This document shows, piece after piece, positions 1 through 7,716 of a DNA stretch of 47,329 bases. The stretch lies in NCBI GenBank assembly GCA_029253705.1, contig JAQWYY010000001.1:1-47329 (forward strand). The letters are read 5' to 3'. The notes beneath the pieces are model-generated. The model was not told the DNA's origin, searched no databases, and was given only the letters and a program-made list of their open reading frames with translations. The stretch is from Luminiphilus sp. (lineage in GTDB: Bacteria > Pseudomonadota > Gammaproteobacteria > Pseudomonadales > Halieaceae). Numbering within the stretch: the first letter of the stretch is position 1; the number at the start of each line of letters is the position of its first letter. The position numbers and the translations under genes were made by a program.

Positions 1-710
1 CACTGCTACGCAGGGAGCCCAAAGCGATCGTGGCCTTGTGGTTAGAGGCCAGCCGGCGGGATAAGCGCGCTCAGGCCCTGCTGCGTCTTGCGGCAGATCA
101 AGGCGTAACCGTCGAACGCGTTTCTGGAGCAGCCCTTGATGAAGTGGCGTCTGGCCGTCACCAAGGCATTGCAGCTCAGGTTAAATCGGGCGCAGCCACA
201 GAAGCGATCGACGAGGTCGGTTTAATGGCCTTACTGCAACGTCAGGACTCACCTTTGCTATTGATTCTGGATGGGGTCACTGACCCACACAATTTGGGTG
301 CCTGCTTGCGTACAGCTGATGCGGCGGGCGTCACGGCGGTCGTGGTGCCTCAAGATGGTGCTGCGGGCCTCTCGCCGGTCGCGCGTAAGGTAGCCTGTGG
401 TGCCGCCGACACCGTGCCGTTCGTTCGAGTTACCAACCTCGCGAGAACGTTGGGACAACTTAAAGCGGCGGGTGTTTGGCTAATTGGTACCAGTGACAAA
501 GCGTCCTGCACTGTATTTGAGCAGGATTTCTCTGGGCCCCTGGCCATAGTGATGGGTGCGGAGGGTGCGGGAATGCGACGCTTGACCGAGGAAAACTGTG
601 ATTTCTTGGTAAGTTTGCCCATGCAAGGAACCGTTTCTAGCCTGAATGTGTCCGTGGCTACGGGTATTTGCCTGTTTGGGGCGGTTAGGCAGCGACAAAT
701 CGCAAACTAG
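1..710 (+). CDS. rlmB: 23S rRNA (guanosine-2251-2'-O)-methyltransferase, 5' end cut by window
   Basis: SpoU-family (SPOUT, trefoil-knot) methyltransferase that 2'-O-methylates a guanosine in the peptidyl-transferase loop of 23S rRNA using SAM. The frame is open to the left edge and reads LLRREPKAIVALWLEASRRDKRAQ before the GTG at 30 listed in the ORF track, which matches the N-terminal substrate-binding region of RlmB. The true start therefore lies outside the window, probably some 15 codons upstream. Diagnostic SpoU motifs are visible: LDGVTDPHNLGACLRTADAAG (motif 1), IVMGAEGAGMRRL (motif 2) and LPMQGTVSSLNVSVATGI (motif 3). The upstream neighbour in related genomes is often rnr, which cannot be checked here. 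Function is secure; only the start is missing. Confidence 0.95.
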   Translation, partial: LLRREPKAIVALWLEASRRDKRAQALLRLAADQGVTVERVSGAALDEVASGRHQGIAAQVKSGAATEAIDEVGLMALLQRQDSPLLLILDGVTDPHNLGACLRTADAAGVTAVVVPQDGAAGLSPVARKVACGAADTVPFVRVTNLARTLGQLKAAGVWLIGTSDKASCTVFEQDFSGPLAIVMGAEGAGMRRLTEENCDFLVSLPMQGTVSSLNVSVATGICLFGAVRQRQIAN

Positions 711-726
711 GCCCAAAATAGCGCCA

Positions 727-755
727 TTGCATTGTGTGTTGGTGCTGGGTAAACT
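727..755 (+). promoter_or_regulatory. candidate sigma70 promoter for the rpsF operon
   Basis: TTGCAT (727-732) and TAAACT (750-755) are separated by exactly 17 nt, which would place the transcription start near 762, about 80 nt upstream of the rpsF start. It sits just after the rlmB stop. This is inferred from consensus similarity only. Confidence 0.4.
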
Positions 756-776
756 CCGCGCCTCAGAAAATTAGGC

Positions 777-821
777 GGGGTGTAAACCCCATCTCCTTGC
801 CATACCGCGGACGCGGGTGGC
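777..821 (+). promoter_or_regulatory. structured rpsF leader, candidate S6:S18 autoregulatory element
   Basis: Two hairpins lie in the presumed 5' UTR. The first is GGGGT-GTAA-ACCCC (777-790), a 5-bp stem closed by a GNRA-type loop. The second, 799-821, pairs GCCA with TGGC and encloses a CCGC-GGAC-GCGG helix, leaving unpaired bases including a nearby CCG. It ends 10 nt before the AAGGAG ribosome-binding site. Many bacterial rpsF leaders carry an RNA that binds the S6:S18 complex through a CCG in a bulge just upstream of the Shine-Dalgarno sequence. Position and CCG content fit that element, but the alternative pairing buries the CCG in a stem, so the call is tentative. Confidence 0.4.
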
Positions 822-843
822 GCAATCCGAAAGGAGTGATCGA

Positions 844-1299
844 GTGCGACACTACGAAGTTGTGTTTATGGTTCATCCCGACCAGTCAGAACAGGTCCCG
901 GGCATGATCGAGCGTTATTCAGCCGTCATCACCAAAGACGGCGGAACAGTCCACCGGCTCGAGGACTGGGGTCGGCGTCAGCTGGCCTATCACATCAATA
1001 AGGTGCACAAAGCGCACTACATCTTGATGAATGTTGAAGCTTCCAATGAAGCGATGGAAGAGTTGAGCACTACCTTCCGTTACAACGACGCCGTTATCCG
1101 AAATCTCGTAATCCGCCGCGATGAGCTGGTGACTGAAGAGTCATTGATCATGAAGGCCGAGAAAGAGGATCGTGAGCGTAAATCTCGTTATCAGGAGCGA
1201 CAGGCGGCAGAAACCGAGGCCCCAGAAGCTGAAAAGGATAATGAAGACGCTCCGGCAGAGGCCGAAGCCCCATCAGATTCAGATAACAGCGAGGAGTGA
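844..1299 (+). CDS. rpsF: 30S ribosomal protein S6
   Basis: Small-subunit protein S6, which binds the 16S rRNA central domain together with S18. I place the start at GTG 844 rather than the track start at 817. The family begins MRHYE, AAGGAG at 831-836 gives 7-nt spacing to 844, and the 817 start would put that ribosome-binding site inside the coding region. The product is 151 residues. The first ~100 form the S6 fold ([15 protein letters not shown] ... [13 protein letters not shown]), followed by a charged region and an acidic tail rich in E, D and A. A C-terminal acidic extension is common in S6; here it is rather long. rpsR follows after 3 nt, so the two are translationally linked. Confidence 0.97.
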   Translation: MRHYEVVFMVHPDQSEQVPGMIERYSAVITKDGGTVHRLEDWGRRQLAYHINKVHKAHYILMNVEASNEAMEELSTTFRYNDAVIRNLVIRRDELVTEESLIMKAEKEDRERKSRYQERQAAETEAPEAEKDNEDAPAEAEAPSDSDNSEE

Positions 1300-1302
1300 G
1301 CC

Positions 1303-1530
1303 ATGTCTCGTTTTTTTCGTAGACGCAAGTTTTGCAAGTTTACCGCCGAAGGCATCAAAGAGATCGACTACAAAGATCTCGATACGCTGAAGCAGTACAT
1401 CACTGAGACTGGAAAGATCGTACCCAGTCGTATTACGGGTACCAAGGCTAAGTACCAGCGACAGCTGGCCACGGCCGTCAAGCGTGCACGATTTTTGGCG
1501 CTGCTACCCTACACCGACGCTCACCAGTAA
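1303..1530 (+). CDS. rpsR: 30S ribosomal protein S18
   Basis: 75-residue S18, the partner of S6 on the small-subunit platform. The sequence [13 protein letters not shown] ... [35 protein letters not shown] is characteristic along its whole length. The ATG at 1303 is preceded by GAGGAG at the end of rpsF. The gene begins 3 nt after the rpsF stop. There is no priB between rpsF and rpsR, unlike the enterobacterial arrangement rpsF-priB-rpsR-rplI. Confidence 0.98.
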   Translation: MSRFFRRRKFCKFTAEGIKEIDYKDLDTLKQYITETGKIVPSRITGTKAKYQRQLATAVKRARFLALLPYTDAHQ

Positions 1531-1542
1531 GCCGGTGAAGTA

Positions 1543-2415
1543 ATGCGCGGCCTCGCAGAATTTATTATGCGTGGCCGCTGGCAGGCGCTAGCGGTTGCGG
1601 TGGTAGGCGCGGGAAGCCTGCTTTTTGGCTGGCTCAGTGCAGCCGCTATTGCGCTAGTAACGTTGCGCAAAGGGATCATTGACGGCAGTTGGCTGGTGCT
1701 CTGGGCATTGCTGCCAGCGTTATTAGCGGCTTGGATGAGTGGCGACATTGGCAGTATCGTGTTGCTCGCAGGTACCTTTGTACTGGCGGTGATACTGCGA
1801 ACGACGGTTAGCTTGGCATTAGCGATTTTGGCCAGCGCAGCGCTCGGAATATTGGGTGGTGCGGGCTTGCTGCTGATTAGCGGTGAATTTTTAGACCAGC
1901 TGGTTGTGGTGTTCGCGGAGCTTATTGGTGACCTCGAAGCCAATATGAAGGCAAGTGGGGAGACGATAACGCTGCCGCGCCCTACACCTGGGCAGGTCGC
2001 TGGTATTCTCGCCGCCGGTAACGCAGTGACTGCAGTTTTGAGTTTGTTGTTGGCTAGATATTGGCAAGCCTTGTTGTACAACCCGGGAGGTTTTCGGGTT
2101 GAGTTCCACCGGTTACGTTTGCCGGTTGGTGCCACGCTAATTTTGGGTGGATTGGCCATTTTTTTATGGTTGCAAGCCTCTTGGATTAGCGGATGGGCAA
2201 TGGTTTGGGCAGTGCCGTTGATGTTTGCGGGATTTGCTCTGGTGCACGCTTGGGTTGCGTTCACCCGCCGAGGTAACGGTAGCCTCGTCGCGTTTTATGC
2301 GATGTGGCTGTTTTTAGACCCAGTGAAAGGGTTGTTGTTGGGCTTGGTGATGGCCGATGCTCTTCTGGATTTCAGGCGTCGATGGTCTTCGGCGTCAACG
2401 GATGGGGAAGCCTGA
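1543..2415 (+). CDS. DUF2232-like multi-spanning inner-membrane protein
   Basis: 290-residue very hydrophobic protein with about seven or eight predicted membrane segments, for example around residues 15-35 (LAVAVVGAGSLLFGWLSAAA), 70-100 and 205-225. A central, more polar stretch (about 125-155, LEANMKASGETITLPRPTPGQ) would be a loop. Proteins of this size and pattern lie between rpsR and rplI in many gammaproteobacteria and are annotated as DUF2232 (YybS-like) membrane proteins. Position is the strongest part of the evidence. It starts 12 nt after rpsR and ends 55 nt before rplI, so it is co-transcribed with ribosomal genes. Function is unknown; no catalytic motif is visible. Confidence 0.75.
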   Translation: MRGLAEFIMRGRWQALAVAVVGAGSLLFGWLSAAAIALVTLRKGIIDGSWLVLWALLPALLAAWMSGDIGSIVLLAGTFVLAVILRTTVSLALAILASAALGILGGAGLLLISGEFLDQLVVVFAELIGDLEANMKASGETITLPRPTPGQVAGILAAGNAVTAVLSLLLARYWQALLYNPGGFRVEFHRLRLPVGATLILGGLAIFLWLQASWISGWAMVWAVPLMFAGFALVHAWVAFTRRGNGSLVAFYAMWLFLDPVKGLLLGLVMADALLDFRRRWSSASTDGEA

Positions 2416-2470
2416 GGCTTCTGGATTTTGTAGGAACGGTGTCGGGTAGGCCGACTGCGAGGAAGTTAAA

Positions 2471-2920
2471 ATGGAAGTTATTTTGCTGGAAAACGTGGGT
2501 AACCTGGGAAGTCTGGGCGATAAGGTCGATGTCAAGGCAGGCTACGGGCGAAATTTTTTGATTCCCCATGGTAAGGCGGTCCCTGCGACGGGTGACAACG
2601 TGGCTAAATTTGAAGCGCGACGTGCTGAGCTCGAGGCCGCAGCAGCCGCTTCGTTGGAGGCAGCTGAGAAGCGTGCAGCGGCAATCGTCGAGTTGGCAGG
2701 CATTTCGATTGAGGCAACCGCGGGTGAAGAGGGCAAGCTCTTTGGTTCCGTGGGTACCCGCGATATCTCCGAGGCGATCACCGCAGCGGGTGTCGACATC
2801 GATAAAGCCGAAGTTCGCCTGCCAGAAGGCGTGATTAGGGATCTGGGCGAATACGAAGTTATGCTGCAGCTGCACGGCAATGTCGCCACCAGTATTGCCG
2901 TATCAGTCGTCCCTGCCTGA
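2471..2920 (+). CDS. rplI: 50S ribosomal protein L9
   Basis: 149-residue L9 with the usual two-domain layout. The N-terminal rRNA-binding domain carries [36 protein letters not shown]. It is followed by a long alanine/glutamate-rich connecting helix (about 45-75) and the C-terminal domain ([14 protein letters not shown] ... [19 protein letters not shown]). Length matches the family. The ATG at 2471 follows AGGAAG at 2459-2464. It ends the rpsF-rpsR-DUF2232-rplI group; a 120-nt gap with strong inverted repeats separates it from dnaB. Confidence 0.98.
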   Translation: MEVILLENVGNLGSLGDKVDVKAGYGRNFLIPHGKAVPATGDNVAKFEARRAELEAAAAASLEAAEKRAAAIVELAGISIEATAGEEGKLFGSVGTRDISEAITAAGVDIDKAEVRLPEGVIRDLGEYEVMLQLHGNVATSIAVSVVPA

Positions 2921-2978
2921 GCCGCTGAGCAGCGTTATTAGTAGGTAGATCATACTATCTAGCGTTGCAAACCAACTT

Positions 2979-3013
2979 GGGCGTACCCAGTACGCCCTAG
3001 CATGGGTTATGCT
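2979..3013 (+). terminator. inverted repeats between rplI and dnaB, possible terminator or attenuator
   Basis: GGGCGTAC (2979-2986) and GTACGCCC (2990-2997) form a perfect 8-bp stem with a CCA loop. Directly after it, AGCAT and ATGCT (2999-3013) form a second short stem. No U-run follows, so a classical intrinsic terminator is not clear. It may give partial termination between the ribosomal genes and dnaB. Confidence 0.35.
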
Positions 3014-3040
3014 GCACTGCCGGCCACCGGATAGCTGTTA

Positions 3041-4441
3041 ATGACTCAATCTTCATCTCCCTCCTACGCCCCTTCGACGGGTGACTTAGATCTCGAGCGC
3101 ATTCGCATGCAGCCGCAGTCAGTTGAGGCCGAGCGGTCGGTTATTGGCGGTTTGCTAATTTCATCTGAAGGCTGGGATGCCATCGCTGAGATTGTGGTAG
3201 CTGAGGACTTTTACCGACCGGAACACCGAGCCATATTTCGTCAGATCGCAAAACTCGTCGATTTGGGCCAGCCCGTTGACGTGATAACAGTGGCTGACCG
3301 CTTGCTGGCCACGGGAGAGCTAGACGCTGCCGGCGGCCATACCTATCTTGCTGAACTCGCGGAAACGACGCCCACGGCCGCCAACATTCGTGCTTACGCA
3401 ACAGCCGTACATGAGCGCGCGGTACTCAGAAAGCTGATCGGTGCGGCGCAGGATATCGCCAATACGGGCTTTCATCCTGAGGGTCGTGCCGCTGAGGAAC
3501 TGCTGGATGAGGCCGAGCGGCGCATCATGCAGATCTCCGAGGAAGGTCCCAAGACCGGCGGCGCCCGTGCCATGGAGCCGTTGTTGCAGGGTGCCCTTGA
3601 GCGGATCGAAGAGCTATTTCAAAGCGGCGGCGAAATATTAGGCTTAACGACGGGGTTTATTGATCTCGATCGCATGACTTCGGGCTTACAGGATTCAGAC
3701 TTGGTGATAGTGGCGGGCCGTCCCTCGATGGGTAAAACCGCTTTTGCGATGAACCTTGTTGAGAATGCCGCCTCAGGTAGCGAAAAGCCGATATTGGTGT
3801 TCTCGATGGAGATGCCGGCGGAACAGCTTGTCATCCGCATGATGTCCTCGCTAGGTAAGATCGATCAGACCCGTGTGCGAACCGGGAAACTTGAGCAAGA
3901 GGACTGGCCTAAACTTTCCGCCGCCATGGCAAAGTTAAAGGAGGCCAACGTTTTTATTGACGATACGCCAGCACTGACGCCCACAGAAGTGCGTTCCCGA
4001 GCGCGGCGCGTCTCTAGGGAGCAAGGATCATTGGGGATGATCATGGTGGATTATCTTCAACTCATGCGGGTGGCGGGTTCTAGTGAAGGGCGTACAGCAG
4101 AAATCTCAGAAATTTCTCGCAGCCTGAAAGCTATTGCTAAAGAGTTTAAGTGTCCGGTTGTTGCGCTATCACAGTTGAATCGAGCACTTGAGCAGCGACC
4201 CAATAAGCGCCCCGTAAATTCAGATCTTCGTGAGTCGGGAGCGATTGAGCAGGATGCTGACGTCATCATGTTTATCTATCGTGATGAGGTCTATCACGAG
4301 GATTCTCCGGATCAAGGCACCGCTGAGATTATTATTGGCAAGCAGCGAAACGGTCCTATAGGCACTTGTCGCCTGGCCTTTCAGGGCGAATATACCCGCT
4401 TTGATAATTTAGCTAGGGGTGATTACGGCGGTTACGCCTAA
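3041..4441 (+). CDS. dnaB: replicative DNA helicase DnaB
   Basis: Hexameric 5'-3' helicase of the replication fork, 466 residues, typical length. The N-terminal domain begins at QPQSVEAERSVIGGLLI (about 24-40) and carries the helical bundle that contacts primase and loader. The linker region is around 165-200. The RecA-like motor domain has the Walker A motif GRPSMGKT (226-233), the LVFSMEM segment, the Walker B-like MIMVDYLQLM, and the arginine-containing IIIGKQRNGPIG near the C terminus. No intein is present. It is transcribed toward two minus-strand genes whose products look like helicase-loading factors, a notable neighbourhood for DnaB. Confidence 0.97.
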   Translation: MTQSSSPSYAPSTGDLDLERIRMQPQSVEAERSVIGGLLISSEGWDAIAEIVVAEDFYRPEHRAIFRQIAKLVDLGQPVDVITVADRLLATGELDAAGGHTYLAELAETTPTAANIRAYATAVHERAVLRKLIGAAQDIANTGFHPEGRAAEELLDEAERRIMQISEEGPKTGGARAMEPLLQGALERIEELFQSGGEILGLTTGFIDLDRMTSGLQDSDLVIVAGRPSMGKTAFAMNLVENAASGSEKPILVFSMEMPAEQLVIRMMSSLGKIDQTRVRTGKLEQEDWPKLSAAMAKLKEANVFIDDTPALTPTEVRSRARRVSREQGSLGMIMVDYLQLMRVAGSSEGRTAEISEISRSLKAIAKEFKCPVVALSQLNRALEQRPNKRPVNSDLRESGAIEQDADVIMFIYRDEVYHEDSPDQGTAEIIIGKQRNGPIGTCRLAFQGEYTRFDNLARGDYGGYA

Positions 4442-4474
4442 CACGCTCAAAGCGACTTCTCCTAAGCCGACGCG

Positions 4475-4493
4475 CCATGGTGCCGTTCCATGG
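4475..4493. terminator. hairpin between convergent dnaB and the lambda P-like gene
   Basis: Two CCATGG palindromes (4475-4480 and 4488-4493) can pair as a 6-bp stem with a 7-nt loop, extended by a GC pair run beyond one mismatch. It lies in the 72-nt gap between two convergent stop codons, where a bidirectional terminator would be expected. There is no U-run, so confidence is low. Confidence 0.25.
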
Positions 4494-4513
4494 GGCTCAC
4501 GGGAGACGAAGCA

Positions 4514-5185
4514 TTACAGGTCTAGCGTCTCTCGAAGCTTGCTCAGGGCCTGTTGCCGTTCTTCTTTAGACATCGCAACGGTTGCTGGCTCAGGAAGCTC
4601 AGCGCGTGTTGGCAATACTATCGTTTCGCCCCGACTCAATCGAGCTACCCAGCGATCGTAATGGCCTTTGAAAACCGGCAGGGTCATGCGTTCGGCATTG
4701 TTGCTCAAAAAAAACCAATCACTGTCCCGTCCTGCGAAGTACACCACCGGGTGCGACCAGGTTTGTGCCAGTTTGGGTGATGGTTTCTCGCAGGCTTCTA
4801 TGAAAGCGTCTCTTAAAGGTGGTACGCCTAGCCGCTCAAGGGCCAGTTGGCAGCAGTCGAGCATGCGCTTGAGCGTAGGTAAGTAATCACTATCTTCAAT
4901 TGCGCGCTTTGCCCCGGTTAATATTGATTCCGCGGTGAAGCTGGAGAGTGCTTCTAGCCATAGGCGTTTTATTTGGTTCAGCTGGGTGGTGTCGGCATAG
5001 GCCGCGTAAAACTGATTGTGATAATTCAGCCTGAACAGGGCAAAAACCTGATTGATCGTATCGGCCAAGTCATCTCTCGGTGTCGCATCAGTTGGCCCAG
5101 CTGGTATCGCTGAGGTCGTCAGCGATGGATCGGTCCCGCGTACGATGTTCTCCGCCAGACTGCCCACGTCCTTGCTGTCCGCCAT
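4514..5185 (-). CDS. lambda P-like putative DnaB helicase loader (DopE-type)
   Basis: 223-residue protein from the ATG at 5185 (MADSKDVGSL). I chose this start because AAAAGGGA lies 6 nt upstream; the track start at 5365 has no support and would extend overlap with the upstream gene. From about residue 38 the sequence resembles lambda replication protein P: a DDLADTINQVFALF segment, then IKRLWLEALSSF (lambda IRRQWVLAFRE), a DYLPTLKRML stretch (lambda PFLPSPGQFV), LSRGETIVLP (lambda INRGEAIPEP) and a C-terminal ALSKLRETLDL (lambda ALAKIAEIKAKFGL). Lambda P captures DnaB and delivers it to the phage origin. Host chromosomal homologues paired with a second gene have been described as DopE. It overlaps the upstream gene by 98 nt and faces dnaB. 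Similarity was judged by eye; family assignment is good, cellular role is inferred. Confidence 0.8.
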   Translation of the reverse strand: MADSKDVGSLAENIVRGTDPSLTTSAIPAGPTDATPRDDLADTINQVFALFRLNYHNQFYAAYADTTQLNQIKRLWLEALSSFTAESILTGAKRAIEDSDYLPTLKRMLDCCQLALERLGVPPLRDAFIEACEKPSPKLAQTWSHPVVYFAGRDSDWFFLSNNAERMTLPVFKGHYDRWVARLSRGETIVLPTRAELPEPATVAMSKEERQQALSKLRETLDL

Positions 5186-6308
5186 GGTCATTCCCTTTTT
5201 TGCCTGATTGTCCTTGTTCCCAGCGCCACTGGTGTTTGACGTGCTGCAAGAATTTGCTGTTCCAAGAGGTTTGAAGGTCTCCGGAGTCGCACCAGAAAAC
5301 TCGGAATTCCCCCAGACGTTCTGTGGCGTAGCTGCGTTCAATATTTGACAGCGCCAACACCTCAAAGACCTGCTCGCTGGGTTGCCAGTCCTGTGTCATG
5401 GGTCGAGGCTCGGGGCTGTGGCCTAGCCCTGCCTGAAAGCGTACCCAGCGTTGTCTAATCCAGCCTATGAATTTGCTGTTGACCTCTTTTGGCGGTCCGC
5501 CACGTTCTCGCCAGTACAAAATAAACTCGGGTCGCATTGAGTCTATGAATTCAAGGTCGACACCGTTACCCGCCATAATGTCCAATGCGTCATCGCTAGG
5601 GCGCCAGTTTTGATCGAAGGCCGGGGGTGCAGTAATTTCAAAGGCTGGGTGCTGACTTTGGTGACGTCTCCAAGCGCTGAGTACATGCTGCCTGAAGCGA
5701 TTGTCTGGTGCAGGGTCGGTTGGGGCCGGGCTGAACTGGGGCAGTTGTGACAAAGCAAATTGTCTGTTGATCCCGTGGCTCAGGTGCAGCAAATCTAAGA
5801 GGTCTTCTGACGGTTGCCAAGATCGCGCAGCTGCTTTAACGACTGGAGGCTCCGGTGACTTTTTTTCGGCTTGATAGGGGCTTGGTGGCGCCTTTGCATT
5901 TGGGTTGGACCGACCGGGTGCCGGTTGGGTTTGGGCCTTATCTGCTGCGAGTGCCGATGGCGCTGCCACTGCAGAAATTCGGATGACGTCAGCATTCTGA
6001 TTTTCATGGCGCACATGAATGATACCCAGAGCTTCAAGTCGCTCAAGAAGCTCACGAATTTTAGGCACCTCCCAGAAGGGGAAATTACGCTCAAACTCCG
6101 AAAGTGCGACGCATTGGCTTGCCTGCGGTCTGCCCAATAGCAGTTCGCCTAGCCCCTGCAGCAAAATGGCTTCCTCTAAGCCAATGGTCGCGGCAAGATC
6201 TGGCGAAAACGTCAGCTGGCGATCGGGAATGAGGGAACCTGGCGGCATGAAGTTAGGGATCTTAGGCTTGGGTTTGCTAGCATACCGCTGTGAAGCCTGT
6301 TCGTGCAC
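5088..6308 (-). CDS. winged-helix protein with three DnaT-type repeats (DopC-type replication factor)
   Basis: 406 residues from the GTG at 6308. Residues about 38-112 (TIGLEEAILLQGLGEL ... IRELLERLEALGIIHVR) look like a winged-helix DNA-binding domain. A proline-rich linker (120-160) follows, then three tandem copies of a DnaT C-terminal-type module: 163-215 (SWQPSEDLLDLL ... FRQHVLSAWRR), 234-290 (NWRPSDDALDIM ... SKFIGWIRQRW) and 308-363 (DWQPSEQVFEVL ... SKFLQHVKHQWRW). A Gly/Gln-rich tail ends the protein. E. coli DnaT has one such module and loads DnaB during restart. Start choice is difficult: the GTG sits directly on an AAGGAGGT sequence with no spacer, and the next in-frame ATG is at 6248. 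Only 34 nt separate it from divergent radA. It probably acts with the next gene in helicase recruitment (inference). Confidence 0.78.
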   Translation of the reverse strand: MHEQASQRYASKPKPKIPNFMPPGSLIPDRQLTFSPDLAATIGLEEAILLQGLGELLLGRPQASQCVALSEFERNFPFWEVPKIRELLERLEALGIIHVRHENQNADVIRISAVAAPSALAADKAQTQPAPGRSNPNAKAPPSPYQAEKKSPEPPVVKAAARSWQPSEDLLDLLHLSHGINRQFALSQLPQFSPAPTDPAPDNRFRQHVLSAWRRHQSQHPAFEITAPPAFDQNWRPSDDALDIMAGNGVDLEFIDSMRPEFILYWRERGGPPKEVNSKFIGWIRQRWVRFQAGLGHSPEPRPMTQDWQPSEQVFEVLALSNIERSYATERLGEFRVFWCDSGDLQTSWNSKFLQHVKHQWRWEQGQSGKKGNDHGGQQGRGQSGGEHRTRDRSIADDLSDTSWAN

Positions 6309-6342
6309 CTCCTTGTCGCTAATCTTCTTCTAGGAATCGTTT

Positions 6343-7716
6343 ATGCCCAAATCAAAGACCGCATTTGTTTGTAACGACTGCGGTGCAGACTACGGCAAGT
6401 GGCAAGGACAGTGTGGTGAGTGCTCAGCGTGGAATACCATCACAGAAATTCGCCTAGGCCCCGCCAGTAGCGGAAAAAGCAGTCTGCGGGGAGGCCGAGG
6501 AGGGTACGCGGGAGCGAGAGCGGAGGTAAAAGTTCTCAAAGATATTGACCTTGTCGACGTACCTCGATTCAGCAGTGGTTTTACTGAGCTTGATCGGGTG
6601 TTGGGCGGGGGGTTAGTGCCTGGTTCGGCTATTCTCATTGGCGGCCACCCCGGCGCAGGAAAAAGCACCCTACTGCTGCAGACGCTTTGTTATCTTGCCG
6701 CAGGCGGTCCTGCGCTGTACGTCACAGGCGAAGAAAGCCCTCAGCAAGTGGCCATGCGCGCCGACCGCCTTGAGCTTGCCGTCGATGCTTTACAGCTTAT
6801 GGCGGAAACCGAAGTGGATGCCATTCTTGCGGCCGCCGATGAAATGCGTCCCCGGGTTATGGTGGTAGATTCCATACAGGTGATGCACTCAGAGGGAATT
6901 ACATCAGCGCCGGGCAGCGTTTCCCAAGTGAGAGATTGCGCCGCGCAATTAACGCGATACGCCAAGCAGTCTGGGGTAGTTCTCATCTTGGTTGGCCATG
7001 TTACTAAAGATGGCAATCTCGCGGGCCCAAAAGTATTGGAACACATGATTGATTGCTCCATTTTGCTCGAGGGCGAGCATGACTCCCGTTTTCGAACCTT
7101 AAGAAGCAGTAAAAATCGTTTTGGCGCGGTCAATGAACTTGGTGTATTTGCCATGACCGATAGAGGCATGCGCGAAGTGAAAAACCCGTCGGCTATATTT
7201 CTTGATCGTGCTGAGGAGCCTGCCTCTGGGACAACCGTCATGGTGGTGTGGGAGGGCACTCGACCGCTGCTGGTAGAAATTCAGGCCTTGGTAGACGACA
7301 GCTCGCTTGGCAATCCTAGGCGAGTCGCGGTGGGATTTGAGCAAAACAGGCTTGCGATGCTGTTAGCGGTGCTACACCGTCACGGCGGCATTATGGTAGG
7401 TGACCAAGATGTCTTCGCTAATGTCGTGGGTGGCGTTCGAGTGACCGAAACCAGTGCCGATCTCGCGCTGCTGGTGGCTGTTGTCTCCAGCCTGAGGAAC
7501 CGTATTTTATCGCGGGATTGGGTTGTCTTTGGCGAAGTCGGGCTGTCGGGAGAAATTCGCCCAGTACCATCTGGTCAGGAACGGTTAAGTGAGGCGGCGA
7601 AACACGGCTTCAAGCGCGCTGTTGTGCCCAAGGGGAATGTACCCAAGCAGGCAATTGTCGGCCTCGAAGTCATTGGTGTGTCCCGACTGTCTGAGGCGTT
7701 AGAAGCCCTGCTGTGA
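6343..7716 (+). CDS. radA: DNA repair and branch-migration protein RadA
   Basis: 457-residue RadA/Sms, the usual length. A C4 zinc finger opens the protein (C10, C13, C24, C27 in CNDCGADYGKWQGQCGEC). The RecA-like ATPase has Walker A GGHPGAGKST (about 100-109), Walker B-like VMVVDSIQVM and the RadA-specific KNRFG motif (in RSSKNRFGAVNELG). The C-terminal Lon-protease-like domain runs from about 345 (DVFANVVGGVRVTETSADLALLVAVVSSL). It processes recombination intermediates by extending D-loops. The ATG at 6343 is preceded by TAGGAAT. It is divergent from the winged-helix replication gene. Confidence 0.97.
   Translation: MPKSKTAFVCNDCGADYGKWQGQCGECSAWNTITEIRLGPASSGKSSLRGGRGGYAGARAEVKVLKDIDLVDVPRFSSGFTELDRVLGGGLVPGSAILIGGHPGAGKSTLLLQTLCYLAAGGPALYVTGEESPQQVAMRADRLELAVDALQLMAETEVDAILAAADEMRPRVMVVDSIQVMHSEGITSAPGSVSQVRDCAAQLTRYAKQSGVVLILVGHVTKDGNLAGPKVLEHMIDCSILLEGEHDSRFRTLRSSKNRFGAVNELGVFAMTDRGMREVKNPSAIFLDRAEEPASGTTVMVVWEGTRPLLVEIQALVDDSSLGNPRRVAVGFEQNRLAMLLAVLHRHGGIMVGDQDVFANVVGGVRVTETSADLALLVAVVSSLRNRILSRDWVVFGEVGLSGEIRPVPSGQERLSEAAKHGFKRAVVPKGNVPKQAIVGLEVIGVSRLSEALEALL

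Noticed and set aside
817-843. Upstream GTG start for rpsF given in the ORF track
   Set aside because: It would place the AAGGAG ribosome-binding site inside the coding region and add nine residues not seen in S6; GTG 844 has ideal spacing.
1521-2264. 247-codon minus-strand ORF opposite the DUF2232-like gene
   Set aside because: It is the antisense shadow of a hydrophobic gene, with Ser/Pro/Ala/Asn-biased composition and no motif; the plus-strand gene fits the operon.
6741-7259. 172-codon minus-strand ORF opposite radA
   Set aside because: Shadow ORF; the plus strand encodes all conserved RadA motifs over the same bases.
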